Assembly: GCF_039535115.1 (NCBI RefSeq)
Contig: NZ_BAAAWO010000001.1
Span: 4,340,001-4,404,000 of the forward strand
DNA from: Paeniglutamicibacter sulfureus
GTDB lineage: Bacteria > Actinomycetota > Actinomycetes > Actinomycetales > Micrococcaceae
Length of the DNA: 64,000 nucleotides
Reading direction: 5' to 3'
The first letter of the stretch is position 1. Each line of letters begins with the position of its first letter. A program made the position numbers and the translations under genes. This document shows positions 26,591 to 35,546 of this stretch, one piece after another. The notes under the pieces are model-generated. The model had not been told where the DNA came from. It saw only the letters and a list, made by a program, of their open reading frames with translations, and did not search any database.

Positions 26591-26624
26591 CGCGGGCCCG
26601 GGAATCGAGATTCCAGGGCCCGCG
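26591..26624. terminator. Hairpin downstream of secreted protein gene
   Basis: CGCGGGCCC (26591-26599) pairs with GGGCCCGCG (26616-26624), and GGAATC with GATTCC inside. It lies 10 bases past the stop of the minus-strand gene. Confidence 0.6.
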
Positions 26625-26634
26625 AAGAAACAAA

Positions 26635-27375
26635 CTACTTCGAGACGCTCTTCGTGGTCGTCGACGCTGCCCAGGTGGCGGTCGGGACGTGCAAACGGTA
26701 GGTCTTCTTCTTCGACTGCTTGACGGTGACGGTGACGGTGGCCTTGCCCTTGGACAGGTTGACCGTCTTGATGGTCTTCCACGTCTTGCCGGACTTCACC
26801 TGAAGCTTGGCACCCTTGGCGTTGTACTGCGCGTAGCGGTACTTCTCCGGCGAGTATACGTGGGCCTTGGCCGTCAGGGTGACCTTGGAACCCGAACGCT
26901 TTGCGGTCAGCGTGCTCTTGGTCTTTCCGCGGACGTAGAAGGACTTGCTGGTGTTGTCCGTATAGTCGCTGTAATCGCTCCAGTATTCCCCGAAGTACGA
27001 GTCGTAGTAGTCGAACTCCGCGAAGATTTCGGCAGGACCAACTTTGTATGTGCCCAGTCCGCTGAAGGACGGACAAATCATGGCGCGATCGGTGATCTTG
27101 CGTCCTTCAAACCCGAGCATGCTGACCAATCCACCGTTTCGAGTGACGTCAATTGACCCGAAGGAATCGACAAAGTCCGACTTCACCTTGGTGGAAGCAA
27201 CGACGGTGAGGTTCCGGCAGTTTGAATCCGAAACGGTGATGTCCGAGACCTTGTAGCCGGTGATATCGATGGGCCGTTCGCTGGCCTGGGCCGGTGTCGC
27301 CGTAGCGAGCAGGCCGACGGCCAACGCGACGGCGAAGCCGAGGCCGGTGCCACGGCTCAGTAATGACTTGAACAT
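26635..27375 (-). CDS. Secreted hypothetical protein
   Basis: The 246-residue product starts with a signal peptide (MFKSLLSRGTG, then hydrophobic to ATATPAQAS near residue 31). The mature part has two Cys (SNCRN and MICPSF), a Tyr/Asp-rich central segment (DYYDSYFGEYWSDYSDY), and a C-terminal beta-rich repeat with YAQYNAKGAKLQVKSGKTW. Such Ig-like or SH3-like repeats occur in actinobacterial surface proteins. I do not recognise the N-terminal family. ATG 27375 has AGGGGGAA upstream; the longer frame is rejected. Confidence 0.75.
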   Translation of the reverse strand: MFKSLLSRGTGLGFAVALAVGLLATATPAQASERPIDITGYKVSDITVSDSNCRNLTVVASTKVKSDFVDSFGSIDVTRNGGLVSMLGFEGRKITDRAMICPSFSGLGTYKVGPAEIFAEFDYYDSYFGEYWSDYSDYTDNTSKSFYVRGKTKSTLTAKRSGSKVTLTAKAHVYSPEKYRYAQYNAKGAKLQVKSGKTWKTIKTVNLSKGKATVTVTVKQSKKKTYRLHVPTATWAASTTTKSVSK

Positions 27376-27661
27376 GCTGGTTCCCCCTGGAAAGTGCGAG
27401 TGACATGCCGCGGACGACATGCCTGACACACAAAGCGTACCTAGTGGCCGCGACGATTTGGACGTGATGGGCACTGCCGCGTCACGAATCCCTTTATTCC
27501 TGAGGCGCTGAGAGGTTCCGGACATGCGCCGGGGCGATGACCGCGCCTCGGCACGCGGTGACTTCGCGCCGGCAAACGACCTGTCCCGGATGCCTTTACA
27601 ACCTTTTTCCAAGGTCCAACGGTGAAGCTGAAGCACGTGACATAGCTTTTTGGGGGAGTCT

Positions 27662-28327
27662 ATGTATCAAGATGGTGATGGAGCGGCGGAACGGGGATTG
27701 AGCCGGCGCCAGTTTGGCCTGTTACTCGGTTGGGGTGCCGTCCTGGTGGCCGCACCGGGCGTTTACGGCATCGTGGCAAAGAGCTCCGCGAGCCTGGCAA
27801 CACGAGTCTCCACGACCTTCGGTTCAATAGCCGTGGTGCGCTCGGGACGACTGGCCCGTTTGGACGGACTGGGAAAACCGGCATTCAGCGGACTGGCAGC
27901 CGCCGTTTCCATCATCGAACACGGCGGCGGCGTGCTGCCGGTGAAGATGGCCCAGGCCGCCGGGGGTGGCCACGGCCACGGCGGGGAAGCACCGGTTCCC
28001 TCACTACCGGGATCGACCGAACCGATGAACCTGACGTGGCCGGATGTGGTCGTGCTGGAAGTAAACATCCGAAACGACGGGCAGGAACCCGTGTTGTTCA
28101 GCCCCGGGCAGCTGCGCCTGAGATTGGCCGGAACTGAAACCACGATCACGCCGCAGGATTCCGACCACACGACGGGAACAGTCGCGGTTGGTGCCTCCGA
28201 GAGCATATATGTCAGCTACCTCGCTCCGCGCACGGGTGCCGGCCTGCAACTCGAATTCAACGACGTGCAACGTGACGAGCGCTTGGCGCTGGATCTGCCG
28301 GTCATGATGATCGGAGGTGCAACATGA
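27662..28327 (+). CDS. Tat-exported protein coupled to multicopper oxidase
   Basis: The 221-residue product begins with a twin-arginine-like signal (LSRRQFGLLLGWGAVLVAAPGVYG). The mature part has a His/Gly-rich patch (GGGHGHGGEA) that could bind metal. A beta-rich domain then resembles the Ig-like folds of DUF4352-type secreted proteins (VLEVNIRNDGQEPVLFSPGQLRL). ATG 27662 has GGGGAG upstream. Its TGA overlaps the ATG of the oxidase gene, so the two are made together. I infer a partner role, such as metal loading or carrying the oxidase through the Tat pore, because the oxidase has no signal of its own. Confidence 0.65.
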   Translation: MYQDGDGAAERGLSRRQFGLLLGWGAVLVAAPGVYGIVAKSSASLATRVSTTFGSIAVVRSGRLARLDGLGKPAFSGLAAAVSIIEHGGGVLPVKMAQAAGGGHGHGGEAPVPSLPGSTEPMNLTWPDVVVLEVNIRNDGQEPVLFSPGQLRLRLAGTETTITPQDSDHTTGTVAVGASESIYVSYLAPRTGAGLQLEFNDVQRDERLALDLPVMMIGGAT

Positions 28328-30690
28328 GTACCCTGGATGTCCACATCAACGAGGGCTTTCTGCCGATGGTGGATGGATCACTGGTCTACCACAGGGGCTT
28401 CGGCGACCGGCGGAGTGCTCGGGGGGATGCACGGCCCGCGCTGGCCATCAGCCCCCGTGTCTTCACGGCCCAAGGCACCCTCGTCGCGAGCAGAAGCTAC
28501 CCCGTGGGCGCGGCCAAGCCACCGCGCGGCAGGCCCGCCCCGCTGCGCCTCGATCCCGAGAACCCGCGGCAGTACCTGGTGAGGCGGGCCCACTGGGCGA
28601 GCTTCTTCCCGGACAGGACCCTGATAGCGGAGACCGGAAGCACGATTTCGGTGCGGGTCCGCAACAATCTTCCGCAGGCGCACGAGCTCCGCTTCCACAA
28701 TGCCGGTGCCGCCGGTGCGCCAGGGACCGCAAGGCCGCACGTCGGGACCGGTCCAATCGCGCCCGGAGCCTCAAGACTCCTGCAATTCCCAGCTCCCGCG
28801 CCGGGGACGTACCTCTATTCAGACCCGGGGAATGCCTCGGTGGAGCGGACCCTGGGTCTCTACGGCGTACTGGTGGTCATCGACCCACGGAACGCCTGGC
28901 GGCTCAGTGCGCGCGGTCCCGAGTTCGAGCGTCAGTGGCTCTGGATCTGCCACGACGTGGATGCCAACTGGGCACGGATCGCGTCGCAGGGGCAGATCGT
29001 GGATCCAGCCCGGGTGCCGGCGCAACCGCGGTATTTCACCCTCAACGGCTACTCGGGATTCCAGGGGCTTGGGATCACGATTGACGAGGAATTCAACAAA
29101 CGCCGGGAGGAAGAGTCCCTGCCCTCGGGGCTGCCACGTGAAACCGACGTGCGCAACTTCAGCGCCTCCCCGTCCGCCGGCGCCGTCCGCACCGGCCACC
29201 TGATGAGAATGGTCAACGCGGGGATCGTGGACCACCAGCTGCACTACCACGGGAACCACGTCTGGACCGTCCGTTCCAATGGCGAGGACTTTCCTCGCAG
29301 CAGCGGGCGCGTCACGCCCGGAGGGCGGGTGGTCCTGCAGCACTGGGAGGACACCATCCATCTGAGTCCGTTGGAACGTACCGAGTCGATGCTCCCGGTA
29401 CGCCGTCCGCCCGACTCGGTGGATCAAGTGTGGAACGCGAGGAGCGGGGATTGGAAATACCCCATGCACTGTCACGCGGAACCTTCACAAACGGCGGCGG
29501 GAGGCCTCTACCCAGGCGGATTGATGAGCGACTGGACGCTCGGCGGGCAGACCACGCCGGAGTCCGGCCTGCCGGGAACCGTCGAAGACGATGCCCACCA
29601 TGAGTTCCGCAGCCAGGTGGATTTCTCCTCGGACCAGCCCCACGAAGGCAGCCCGGAAACGGAATTCAAGCTCCGGCCCGACGTGAAGATGGAATTCGAT
29701 TTCTTCAGCCGTGAACTCGATTTCCCCGATGGGTCCGAGCACGACGTCTGGAGCTTCGAGAACGGGAAGTCCGGCCGCGCGCTACCCGGCCCGCTGGTGC
29801 GGCTCACTGAGGGCCAACTGTTCCACGGGACGATCAAGCCCAGCAAGAAGGTGCACACCATCCATTGGCACGGCATCGAACCGGACCCGCGCAACGATGG
29901 GGTCGGCCATACCTCCTACGAGGTCACTGGCGACTACACCTACCAGTGGCGGCCGGATGTCGCAGAGCGGGGAAATCCCAACCGTGGGTCCTCCGGAACC
30001 TACTTCTACCACTGCCACGTCAACACGCCGCTGCACGTCCAGATGGGCATGTTCGGGCCCATCATCGTTGACCCACGCCTCGATCCAGCGTCGCCGGCAC
30101 CGGCGGGGACGCGCCGCTACTCGGCCGAGGGACCGTACTACGACATCGCAACCGAGACGCTGCTCGCCCCCTACTCCCTCGATCCGCGCTGGCATGAAAT
30201 GAACCATGCCGCAGGGCTCTCCGGTGAGGACGCGGGCCTCAACCGATACCTTCCCAAGCACTTCTACCTGCTTGGCGGAGCGGTCGCGTCCCGTCCAAGG
30301 GGCGACAGGGTCTGGTCCATCAAGTCAATGCGGGCCAATGTCGCGAGAGGGACGAAGAGGCCCACCTTGGTCCGGATGATCAATGTCGACTACTTTCCCA
30401 CACGCACAAGAGTAATGGACGCGGCCGGCCGGCTTGTGCCCATCGTCGAATTGCTCGGACACGACGGGCGGCCATTCTGGAATACACCGGCGGCCAACGG
30501 GCCGGCCGTGCACCCGAGCACGGCTGGACAACCCCTGCTAACGAGCACCATCCTCTCCGGGGCGGCCGAGAAATTCGACTTTCTACTGCATCCGCCAGCC
30601 GCGGGGAAGTACACCATCACTGTCGATTTCCTGCACTGGGTCACCGGCGCGGTGCAGGCCACCCGCACTGCGGCCGTCACCGCAGCCTGA
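28324..30690 (+). CDS. Large multicopper oxidase with four cupredoxin-like domains
   Basis: The 788-residue protein has copper-ligand sets spread over several domains. One domain shows LHYHGNHVW and MHCHAEPSQTAAGG. A later one shows HTIHWHGIEPDP and the full type-1/type-3 motif YHCHVNTPLHVQMGMFG. The first (about residues 90-190) and last (about 680-780) cupredoxin-like domains lack obvious ligands. Multicopper oxidases oxidise metals, phenols or nitrogen species with O2 as acceptor. No signal peptide is seen at the N-terminus (MSTLDVHINEGFLPMVDG). The start overlaps the upstream Tat-protein stop by four bases. The substrate is unknown; manganese or other metal oxidation is one option for large bacterial members. 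Confidence 0.88.
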   Translation: MSTLDVHINEGFLPMVDGSLVYHRGFGDRRSARGDARPALAISPRVFTAQGTLVASRSYPVGAAKPPRGRPAPLRLDPENPRQYLVRRAHWASFFPDRTLIAETGSTISVRVRNNLPQAHELRFHNAGAAGAPGTARPHVGTGPIAPGASRLLQFPAPAPGTYLYSDPGNASVERTLGLYGVLVVIDPRNAWRLSARGPEFERQWLWICHDVDANWARIASQGQIVDPARVPAQPRYFTLNGYSGFQGLGITIDEEFNKRREEESLPSGLPRETDVRNFSASPSAGAVRTGHLMRMVNAGIVDHQLHYHGNHVWTVRSNGEDFPRSSGRVTPGGRVVLQHWEDTIHLSPLERTESMLPVRRPPDSVDQVWNARSGDWKYPMHCHAEPSQTAAGGLYPGGLMSDWTLGGQTTPESGLPGTVEDDAHHEFRSQVDFSSDQPHEGSPETEFKLRPDVKMEFDFFSRELDFPDGSEHDVWSFENGKSGRALPGPLVRLTEGQLFHGTIKPSKKVHTIHWHGIEPDPRNDGVGHTSYEVTGDYTYQWRPDVAERGNPNRGSSGTYFYHCHVNTPLHVQMGMFGPIIVDPRLDPASPAPAGTRRYSAEGPYYDIATETLLAPYSLDPRWHEMNHAAGLSGEDAGLNRYLPKHFYLLGGAVASRPRGDRVWSIKSMRANVARGTKRPTLVRMINVDYFPTRTRVMDAAGRLVPIVELLGHDGRPFWNTPAANGPAVHPSTAGQPLLTSTILSGAAEKFDFLLHPPAAGKYTITVDFLHWVTGAVQATRTAAVTAA

Positions 30691-30906
30691 GAAACGTGCC
30701 TTCACACACCGGTGCCAGGCGCACCTCCAGCTAACTGGCTCGGGTGTTCAGCGGTCCTGAAGTTCTGAGAAACCTGCCCACCAGCTCACGCGGGCAGCTG
30801 ATCGCTCCGCCCGCTGGTGCCGTTGGCAGTCGTGGGATTGCTGCCTCGCGGCTGGAGTTACTCCAACTGCACATTTTCTCAGTTCGCGGCTCGTATGAGT
30901 CGGTCA

Positions 30907-31602
30907 CTAAAAATTGCACTGCCTACCGAAGCTGTCAGCAGTTTTCCCAGCCCAGACGACACCGCCGCCGGAGCAGAGCATCACCTCGAACGCCAAGCCA
31001 TCTCGCTGGGCCCGGAGACGGCGTCCATCGTCCTCAATGACGTCCCAACCTGTCGATGGCAGCACTGAACGATAGTGCTGCAACACATCAATGTCTTCTG
31101 AGATGACAAACAAGCGGTCACATCCACCCACACCACTTTCCCCTCCACCACTGAAGTATCCGATGTGCTCGATGGAATCAAAAATCCGCTGGGACTCGAT
31201 CTCCGCGGCTGCAGCCTCAGCCGCTTCTGGATCGCTTGAGTCGATGCTCACGTATTGCGGGGTCGAATCCAATTGGACCTCAATCTTCTGCCGCAGGGCC
31301 AATGGAGTGACAGCGAGCATTCCGAGCAACATGAGGAAGGGGACGGCTATGGCCATCAATCGCATCCATCGCAATCGGGCAACTATCAAGGCGATCACTC
31401 CAACCACCACGACCGGAATGAGGGCCACTCCGGAGAGGCCCGCCGTCAATCCCCAAACCAACCCCATGAGGGCGGTGTCGGTGACGTTCCCGTATTCCGC
31501 CGTGAAGGCGTGGTGGGCCAGCACAGCAAGCAAAGCAAATGCCGATTCAACGGCGAGAAGTACAGCAAAGGTAATGCCCGGGCGAGTGGTTGTAGTTTCC
31601 AT
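30907..31602 (-). CDS. Membrane protein with C-terminal soluble domain, unknown function
   Basis: The 231-residue product has three hydrophobic helices (about residues 10-30, 45-72 and 80-102), then a soluble domain of about 125 residues containing two cysteines (GGCDRLFV and MLCSGG). ATG 31602 is the first start. Nothing is recognisable beyond the topology. The domain could be a small extracellular alpha/beta unit. It is isolated, with gaps on both sides. Confidence 0.55.
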   Translation of the reverse strand: METTTTRPGITFAVLLAVESAFALLAVLAHHAFTAEYGNVTDTALMGLVWGLTAGLSGVALIPVVVVGVIALIVARLRWMRLMAIAVPFLMLLGMLAVTPLALRQKIEVQLDSTPQYVSIDSSDPEAAEAAAAEIESQRIFDSIEHIGYFSGGGESGVGGCDRLFVISEDIDVLQHYRSVLPSTGWDVIEDDGRRLRAQRDGLAFEVMLCSGGGVVWAGKTADSFGRQCNF

Positions 31603-31712
31603 GGCTCAGTCTAGGTCCGCAGGATCTTAATATCTACAGTTGAATTTTGAATTCTTGTCACTTTTTGCCATCGATAGCGTAACGGCCTAGGTTTCATTGC
31701 CAAGCATAGGAA

Positions 31713-32063
31713 TTGTTCTCTATGTCGAGTCGATTAATGCTGGCGGCTCTCGTTGTTGACCAACAGTTCCAGCTCTGCCGTAGCTATCTCAACGGCCCAA
31801 GATCTCTACTTCCGTGGGTACATTTCAAGCCGCGGCTTGAAAGGGTGGTTGCCTCATTCATCGACTTAGCCGCGGGCAAGGTTTCGGTGCGATCGGTAGT
31901 CCTGGTTCTTCGTCGACGGGTGGACGATGCATACCGGAGGGCACTCGACGCCGGTGCTTCGAGCGAGAGTGCGCCGGCCGACATGCCATGGGGCGAGAGG
32001 GTTGCGCGTGTGCGAGATCCGGACGGCTTCTTGCTCAACCTGGGTTCCGAGTCCACCAGATGA
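31713..32063 (+). pseudogene. Remnant of a VOC (glyoxalase/bleomycin resistance) family gene
   Basis: The last third of this frame (VDDAYRRALDAGASSES, DMPWGERVARVRDPDGFLLNLG) is a clear C-terminal half of a vicinal oxygen chelate protein. The upstream part has no VOC features and is oddly basic and hydrophobic, and the usual first beta-alpha-beta-beta-beta module is missing. I read it as a decayed gene whose N-terminal half has been lost or shifted. Confidence 0.6.
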
Positions 32064-32434
32064 ACGCTTCCTGCACCGTGAACGGCACCAGCGGGACTGC
32101 TGCGTGGACAGCTGGCTTGTAGGCGTCTTCCTCCGAACAACAGCAGAGACTCGACGGGTTGCGCACATTGTGCGCCGCAAACTCGCGTGCGGTGCTCGGA
32201 GGGCGTGGTCGATGCACCGAGCCCGACGTCCAATCCGCTGGCAATTGTCACGGCCGCAAACGCTCAAGGCCAGCGCAGGCGGATCGTGCTGGCTGGCCCG
32301 AACCGTTCGAATGCTTCGGCAAACGATCCGCGCAGCGCATGGGTGCCCGGCATCCATCGACTTTGACAGTGGCCCGGCATAGCCTTGAGCCATTCGAGTT
32401 CGACCCGACGATGGTGACGGAGAAGGTGCCCAAC
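32064..32434. other. Degenerate gap between VOC remnant and SnoaL-like gene
   Basis: Frames run through on both strands but none gives a recognisable protein. This is probably eroded coding DNA. I see no repeat or hairpin of note. Confidence 0.4.
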
Positions 32435-32827
32435 ATGGGAACCAAGGAGAATGCTGAGCTGGTACGGCGAGGATACGAGGCCTTCAGCGCAGGTGATATG
32501 GCAACGCTCGGCGAAGTGTTCGCGGCGGACGCAGTCTGGCATGTTGCCGGGCGCAGCGTCCTGGCGGGAAAGAAGCAGGGACGCGATGCCATCTTGGGCT
32601 ATTTCGGTGAGATGGGGACGCGCTCGGGCGGCAGTTTGAAGGTGACGGTCCAAGAGATCATCGGTGGGGAAAACCGCACGGTCGCCCTGCAGCACACCGA
32701 AGCCGAGAACAACGGGAAGAACATGGACGCGGATGGCGCACTCGCGTTCCAGATTCGTGACGGCAAGATTACCGAGGTCCGGGAATTCTTTGACGACACA
32801 GCGCAGGGTGACGCATTCTGGGCGTAG
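32435..32827 (+). CDS. SnoaL-like / NTF2-fold protein
   Basis: The 130-residue product follows the SnoaL/ketosteroid isomerase-like pattern: ENAELVRRGYEAFSAGDMATLGEVFAADAVWHVAGRS, a GRDAILGYFGEMG helix, and the C-terminal DADGALAFQIRDGKITEVREFFDD. Such proteins form cone-shaped barrels that bind small hydrophobic molecules or act as isomerases, hydrolases or cyclases. ATG 32435 has AGAAGG upstream; ATG 32411 is a weaker alternative. No partner gene suggests a substrate. Confidence 0.78.
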   Translation: MGTKENAELVRRGYEAFSAGDMATLGEVFAADAVWHVAGRSVLAGKKQGRDAILGYFGEMGTRSGGSLKVTVQEIIGGENRTVALQHTEAENNGKNMDADGALAFQIRDGKITEVREFFDDTAQGDAFWA

Positions 32828-32941
32828 CCACCGCCCTGATACCCCTCGCAGTTCCTGCTTATCAAAGGAATATTCTCCCCGACGTGCGCGGGAAACGGTC
32901 TTCAGAATGGTTGATCATGCCCGTCGCCATTACGCTGACAT

Positions 32942-33004
32942 AGTGCGAATTCGGCGTCTCATGTCAGGGTGGGGTTTACCCCAACCTGACATGAATGTCG
33001 CACT
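32942..33004. repeat. Nested palindrome flanked by AGTGCGA / TCGCACT
   Basis: AGTGCGA (32942-32948) and TCGCACT (32998-33004) flank ATGTCAGG (32961-32968) and CCTGACAT (32985-32992), with TGGGGT / ACCCCA in the centre. A related half-unit lies near 33166-33187. This has the form of a REP/MITE-like element. Confidence 0.6.
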
Positions 33005-33240
33005 TGGTCGGTGAACCTGCCACAGTCGGCCGCCACCGTGCGGCAGAAGTAGCTCCATCGGCGCCAGGTTCCGGTCCGTCCGCTCTCCTAGACCTGCCAC
33101 CCACCGGGATTCACCGCACTTCGCCAAGAAGTTGACCTCGACGCCGAAAGGACCGGCGGGAAAAATCCCGACACTAAAGATCGCACTGCACGCTGAGGAC
33201 TTCGTCTCTTCCGGGAACCAAGTGATCATCTGTTAATTGC

Positions 33241-33290
33241 AGTGTGTGCACGTTCCCGAACTGTCTTTTCCTGGGGAACGTGCACACACT
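33241..33290. terminator. 17-bp perfect inverted repeat downstream of MHS transporter
   Basis: AGTGTGTGCACGTTCCC (33241-33257) is the exact reverse complement of 33274-33290 around a 16-base loop. It lies about 60 bases past the stop of the minus-strand operon and is the likely operon terminator. Confidence 0.6.
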
Positions 33291-33350
33291 CCAATTGAGG
33301 TGGGCGGTGTTTTCTCGCCGCTTCAAATCGGCGCTACCCTCACCGCTCGT

Positions 33351-34658
33351 TTAGGCCTCGTTGAGGTCGATTCCCTTCGTTTCGCGCATCTTGAACACCA
33401 CGACTGCCGTGACTGCGCAGAGGCCGATGATGTAGATGCTCGGCATCAGGTTTAGTCCCCGACTGTTGAAGAAGGCGTTGAGGTATGGTGCGGAGCCACC
33501 AAACACCGCCACAGACAGGGAATAGGCGAAGCCGATGCCCTGCGTGCGGACCGATGTCGGGAACGCTTCGGAGAGGACTGCCGAGAGGATTGCCCCGGAG
33601 GCAGCAACGATCAGCAGCGCGCTGGCCGATGCCACGAACAGGGTCCACGGGGCCGAGCTGATCATGAGCATCAGCGGGATTTGGGCGACCATCATGGCGG
33701 TCGCAAACCCGATTAGCACAGGGCGGCGTCCAATACGGTCTGAGAGCATTCCCCAGAAGGGCAGCGATGCGAGGGCAACGAGCTGTGCAAAGACACTGAC
33801 CCAGTATGCTCCCTCGGAGTCCATGCCCTTTTGGGTGATGGCGTAGGTGGAAGCATATGCGGTCCAGGTGTAGTGGGCCGAGGTTATTCCGGCAGTCATG
33901 CCGATCATCATCAGGATGGCCTTGGCGATTTTTCCGCGGTCCACCGTAGGCGCGATGTTGGTTTCCACTGCGGTCTTCTGCTCGTGGAAAACCTCACTCT
34001 CTTCCATGCCGCGGCGCAGGTAAAGCGCTGCCAAGGCCAGGAGCGCGCCCAAGAGGAACGGAATGCGCCAGCCCCATGCGGCCACGGCTGAGTCATCGAG
34101 TGAATTGGTGACAAGACCGCCGATCGTGAAGGCCAAGACTGAGCCGCCAAAAATGGCCACGAAGACGATCGAACCCCAGAGACCGCGTTTCTGGGGAGGG
34201 GAGATCTCGGCAATGTAGGAATTGGCCGTTGCCGATTCGCCGCCGTGGGCGAAGCCCTGGGCAATCCGGGCCAGCAGCAAGAGGATGGAGGCGCCGATCC
34301 CGATCTGTCCGTAGGTAGGCATGAGACCGATCAATAAGGAGCCACCTGCCATCATGAGCATGGTGAAGATCAGTACGTACTTGCGGCCCTTACGGTCGGC
34401 AATGCGGCCGAAGACAATTCCACCCAGTGGTCGCATGAGGAAGCCAACAGCGAAGACCGCAAGCGTTGCCAGAAGTGCGGACACCGCATCGGTGGGATTG
34501 AACATCGCCTTGGCAATGAACGGGGCAAAGACTGCGTAAGCGCTCCACTCATACCACTCGAGAACATTTCCGACGGTGCTGGCAATCATTGAACGGCGTT
34601 TTGACTGCCGGGGACCTATGGGACGAACGGACTGCACAACGTTGATAGGCGTTGCCAT
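33351..34658 (-). CDS. MHS-family (metabolite:H+ symporter) MFS transporter
   Basis: The 435-residue membrane protein has the MHS pattern of ShiA/ProP/KgtP. Its N-terminal helix contains GNVLEWYEWSAYAVFAPFI, and the motif-A loop is RPLGGIVFGRIADRKGRKYVL. ARIAQGFAHGGESATANSYIAEISPPQKRG follows, and about 12 helices are expected. These symporters import organic acids such as dicarboxylates, shikimate or betaines. It is the last gene of a seven-gene operon that activates and degrades a carboxylic acid, so it probably imports that acid. ATG 34658 has AAAGGAAA upstream. The gap to the preceding gene is 24 bases. Confidence 0.9.
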   Translation of the reverse strand: MATPINVVQSVRPIGPRQSKRRSMIASTVGNVLEWYEWSAYAVFAPFIAKAMFNPTDAVSALLATLAVFAVGFLMRPLGGIVFGRIADRKGRKYVLIFTMLMMAGGSLLIGLMPTYGQIGIGASILLLLARIAQGFAHGGESATANSYIAEISPPQKRGLWGSIVFVAIFGGSVLAFTIGGLVTNSLDDSAVAAWGWRIPFLLGALLALAALYLRRGMEESEVFHEQKTAVETNIAPTVDRGKIAKAILMMIGMTAGITSAHYTWTAYASTYAITQKGMDSEGAYWVSVFAQLVALASLPFWGMLSDRIGRRPVLIGFATAMMVAQIPLMLMISSAPWTLFVASASALLIVAASGAILSAVLSEAFPTSVRTQGIGFAYSLSVAVFGGSAPYLNAFFNSRGLNLMPSIYIIGLCAVTAVVVFKMRETKGIDLNEA

Positions 34659-34682
34659 GATATTTCCTTTCGACGGGCCAAG

Positions 34683-35546
34683 CTACGAGTAGATCGGTGT
34701 GTAGGAGAAGAATCCCTGTCCACTCTTACGTCCGAGCTTGCCTGCCTGGACGAGCGCACGGATGTTGTCTGGGACGATGCAGGAGGGATCCTGGGTTTCG
34801 GCATGGATTGAGTCAGCGGCCTGGCACAACACGTCTAGGCCGATGTAGTCGGCCAGGCGAATCGGCCCGATCGGCATGCTGCACCCCAGCTGCATGCCGT
34901 TGTCAATCGTTTCCGCGGAACAGTATCCGGCGTCCAGCATCCGGGCTGCCGAAATCAGGTAGGGGATCAGCAATCGGTTGACCACGAATCCCGGGCGATC
35001 CGAGACCACCAGTGCCGTCTTTCCCAGCCACTGCTCCACGAATCGGGTGGCCAAGGAGGTTGTCGGTTCGCTGGTGTGTTGCCCACGGATGATCTCCACC
35101 AGCTTCATCTTCGGAACGGGGTTGAAAAAGTGCATCCCGATGAAACGTTCCGCGACGTCGACCACTTGGCCCAGCTGCGTAATGGGAATCGTTGATGTGT
35201 TGGAGGCAATGACCACCGATGCGGAGGCAAGGGAAGAAATTTCCTTGAGCACCGCCAACTTCACTTCCGGGATTTCCGGAACTGCCTCGATGACCAAGTC
35301 CGCAAGTTCGAGTCCGTCGTATGAGCCCGAGGTGTGCAGCTCCCCGGATTGTCGCGATCCCGGCTCGTTCGCGATAGCTCTGGCTGATGCGTTGATGATG
35401 CGTGACTGCGCTGCGTCCAGCGCCCGCGGCGAGGGATCAACGAGGGTGACGTGGAAACCCGCGTCATAGGAAACCTGTGCGATTCCCGTTCCCATGGCAC
35501 CGGAACCGACCACTACAAGTCTGGGCTTCTTCGGGGTCGAGGTCAT
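34683..35546 (-). CDS. 3-hydroxyacyl-CoA dehydrogenase
   Basis: The enzyme oxidises 3-hydroxyacyl-CoA to 3-ketoacyl-CoA with NAD+. The 287-residue product has the Rossmann motif VVGSGAMGTGIAQVSYDAG and the later FIGMHFFNPVPKMKLVEII, where the histidine is the catalytic one. DRPGFVVNRLLIPYL opens the C-terminal domain. Its length fits the short monofunctional (FadB2/Hbd) type. The start ATG 35546 overlaps the thiolase stop as ATGA, which indicates translational coupling. It supplies the beta-oxidation step before thiolysis in this operon. Confidence 0.92.
   Translation of the reverse strand: MTSTPKKPRLVVVGSGAMGTGIAQVSYDAGFHVTLVDPSPRALDAAQSRIINASARAIANEPGSRQSGELHTSGSYDGLELADLVIEAVPEIPEVKLAVLKEISSLASASVVIASNTSTIPITQLGQVVDVAERFIGMHFFNPVPKMKLVEIIRGQHTSEPTTSLATRFVEQWLGKTALVVSDRPGFVVNRLLIPYLISAARMLDAGYCSAETIDNGMQLGCSMPIGPIRLADYIGLDVLCQAADSIHAETQDPSCIVPDNIRALVQAGKLGRKSGQGFFSYTPIYS

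Larger units (their letters stand above)
32828..33350. other. Repeat-rich gap
   Basis: About 520 bases with no gene. The stretch holds three copies of an AGTGCGA-(6 to 13 nt)-TGTCRGG element (plus strand at 32942, minus strand ending at 33004 and at 33187) and two strong palindromes (see separate entries). It looks like small dispersed repeats inserted between the accessory stretch and the catabolic operon. Confidence 0.55.
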
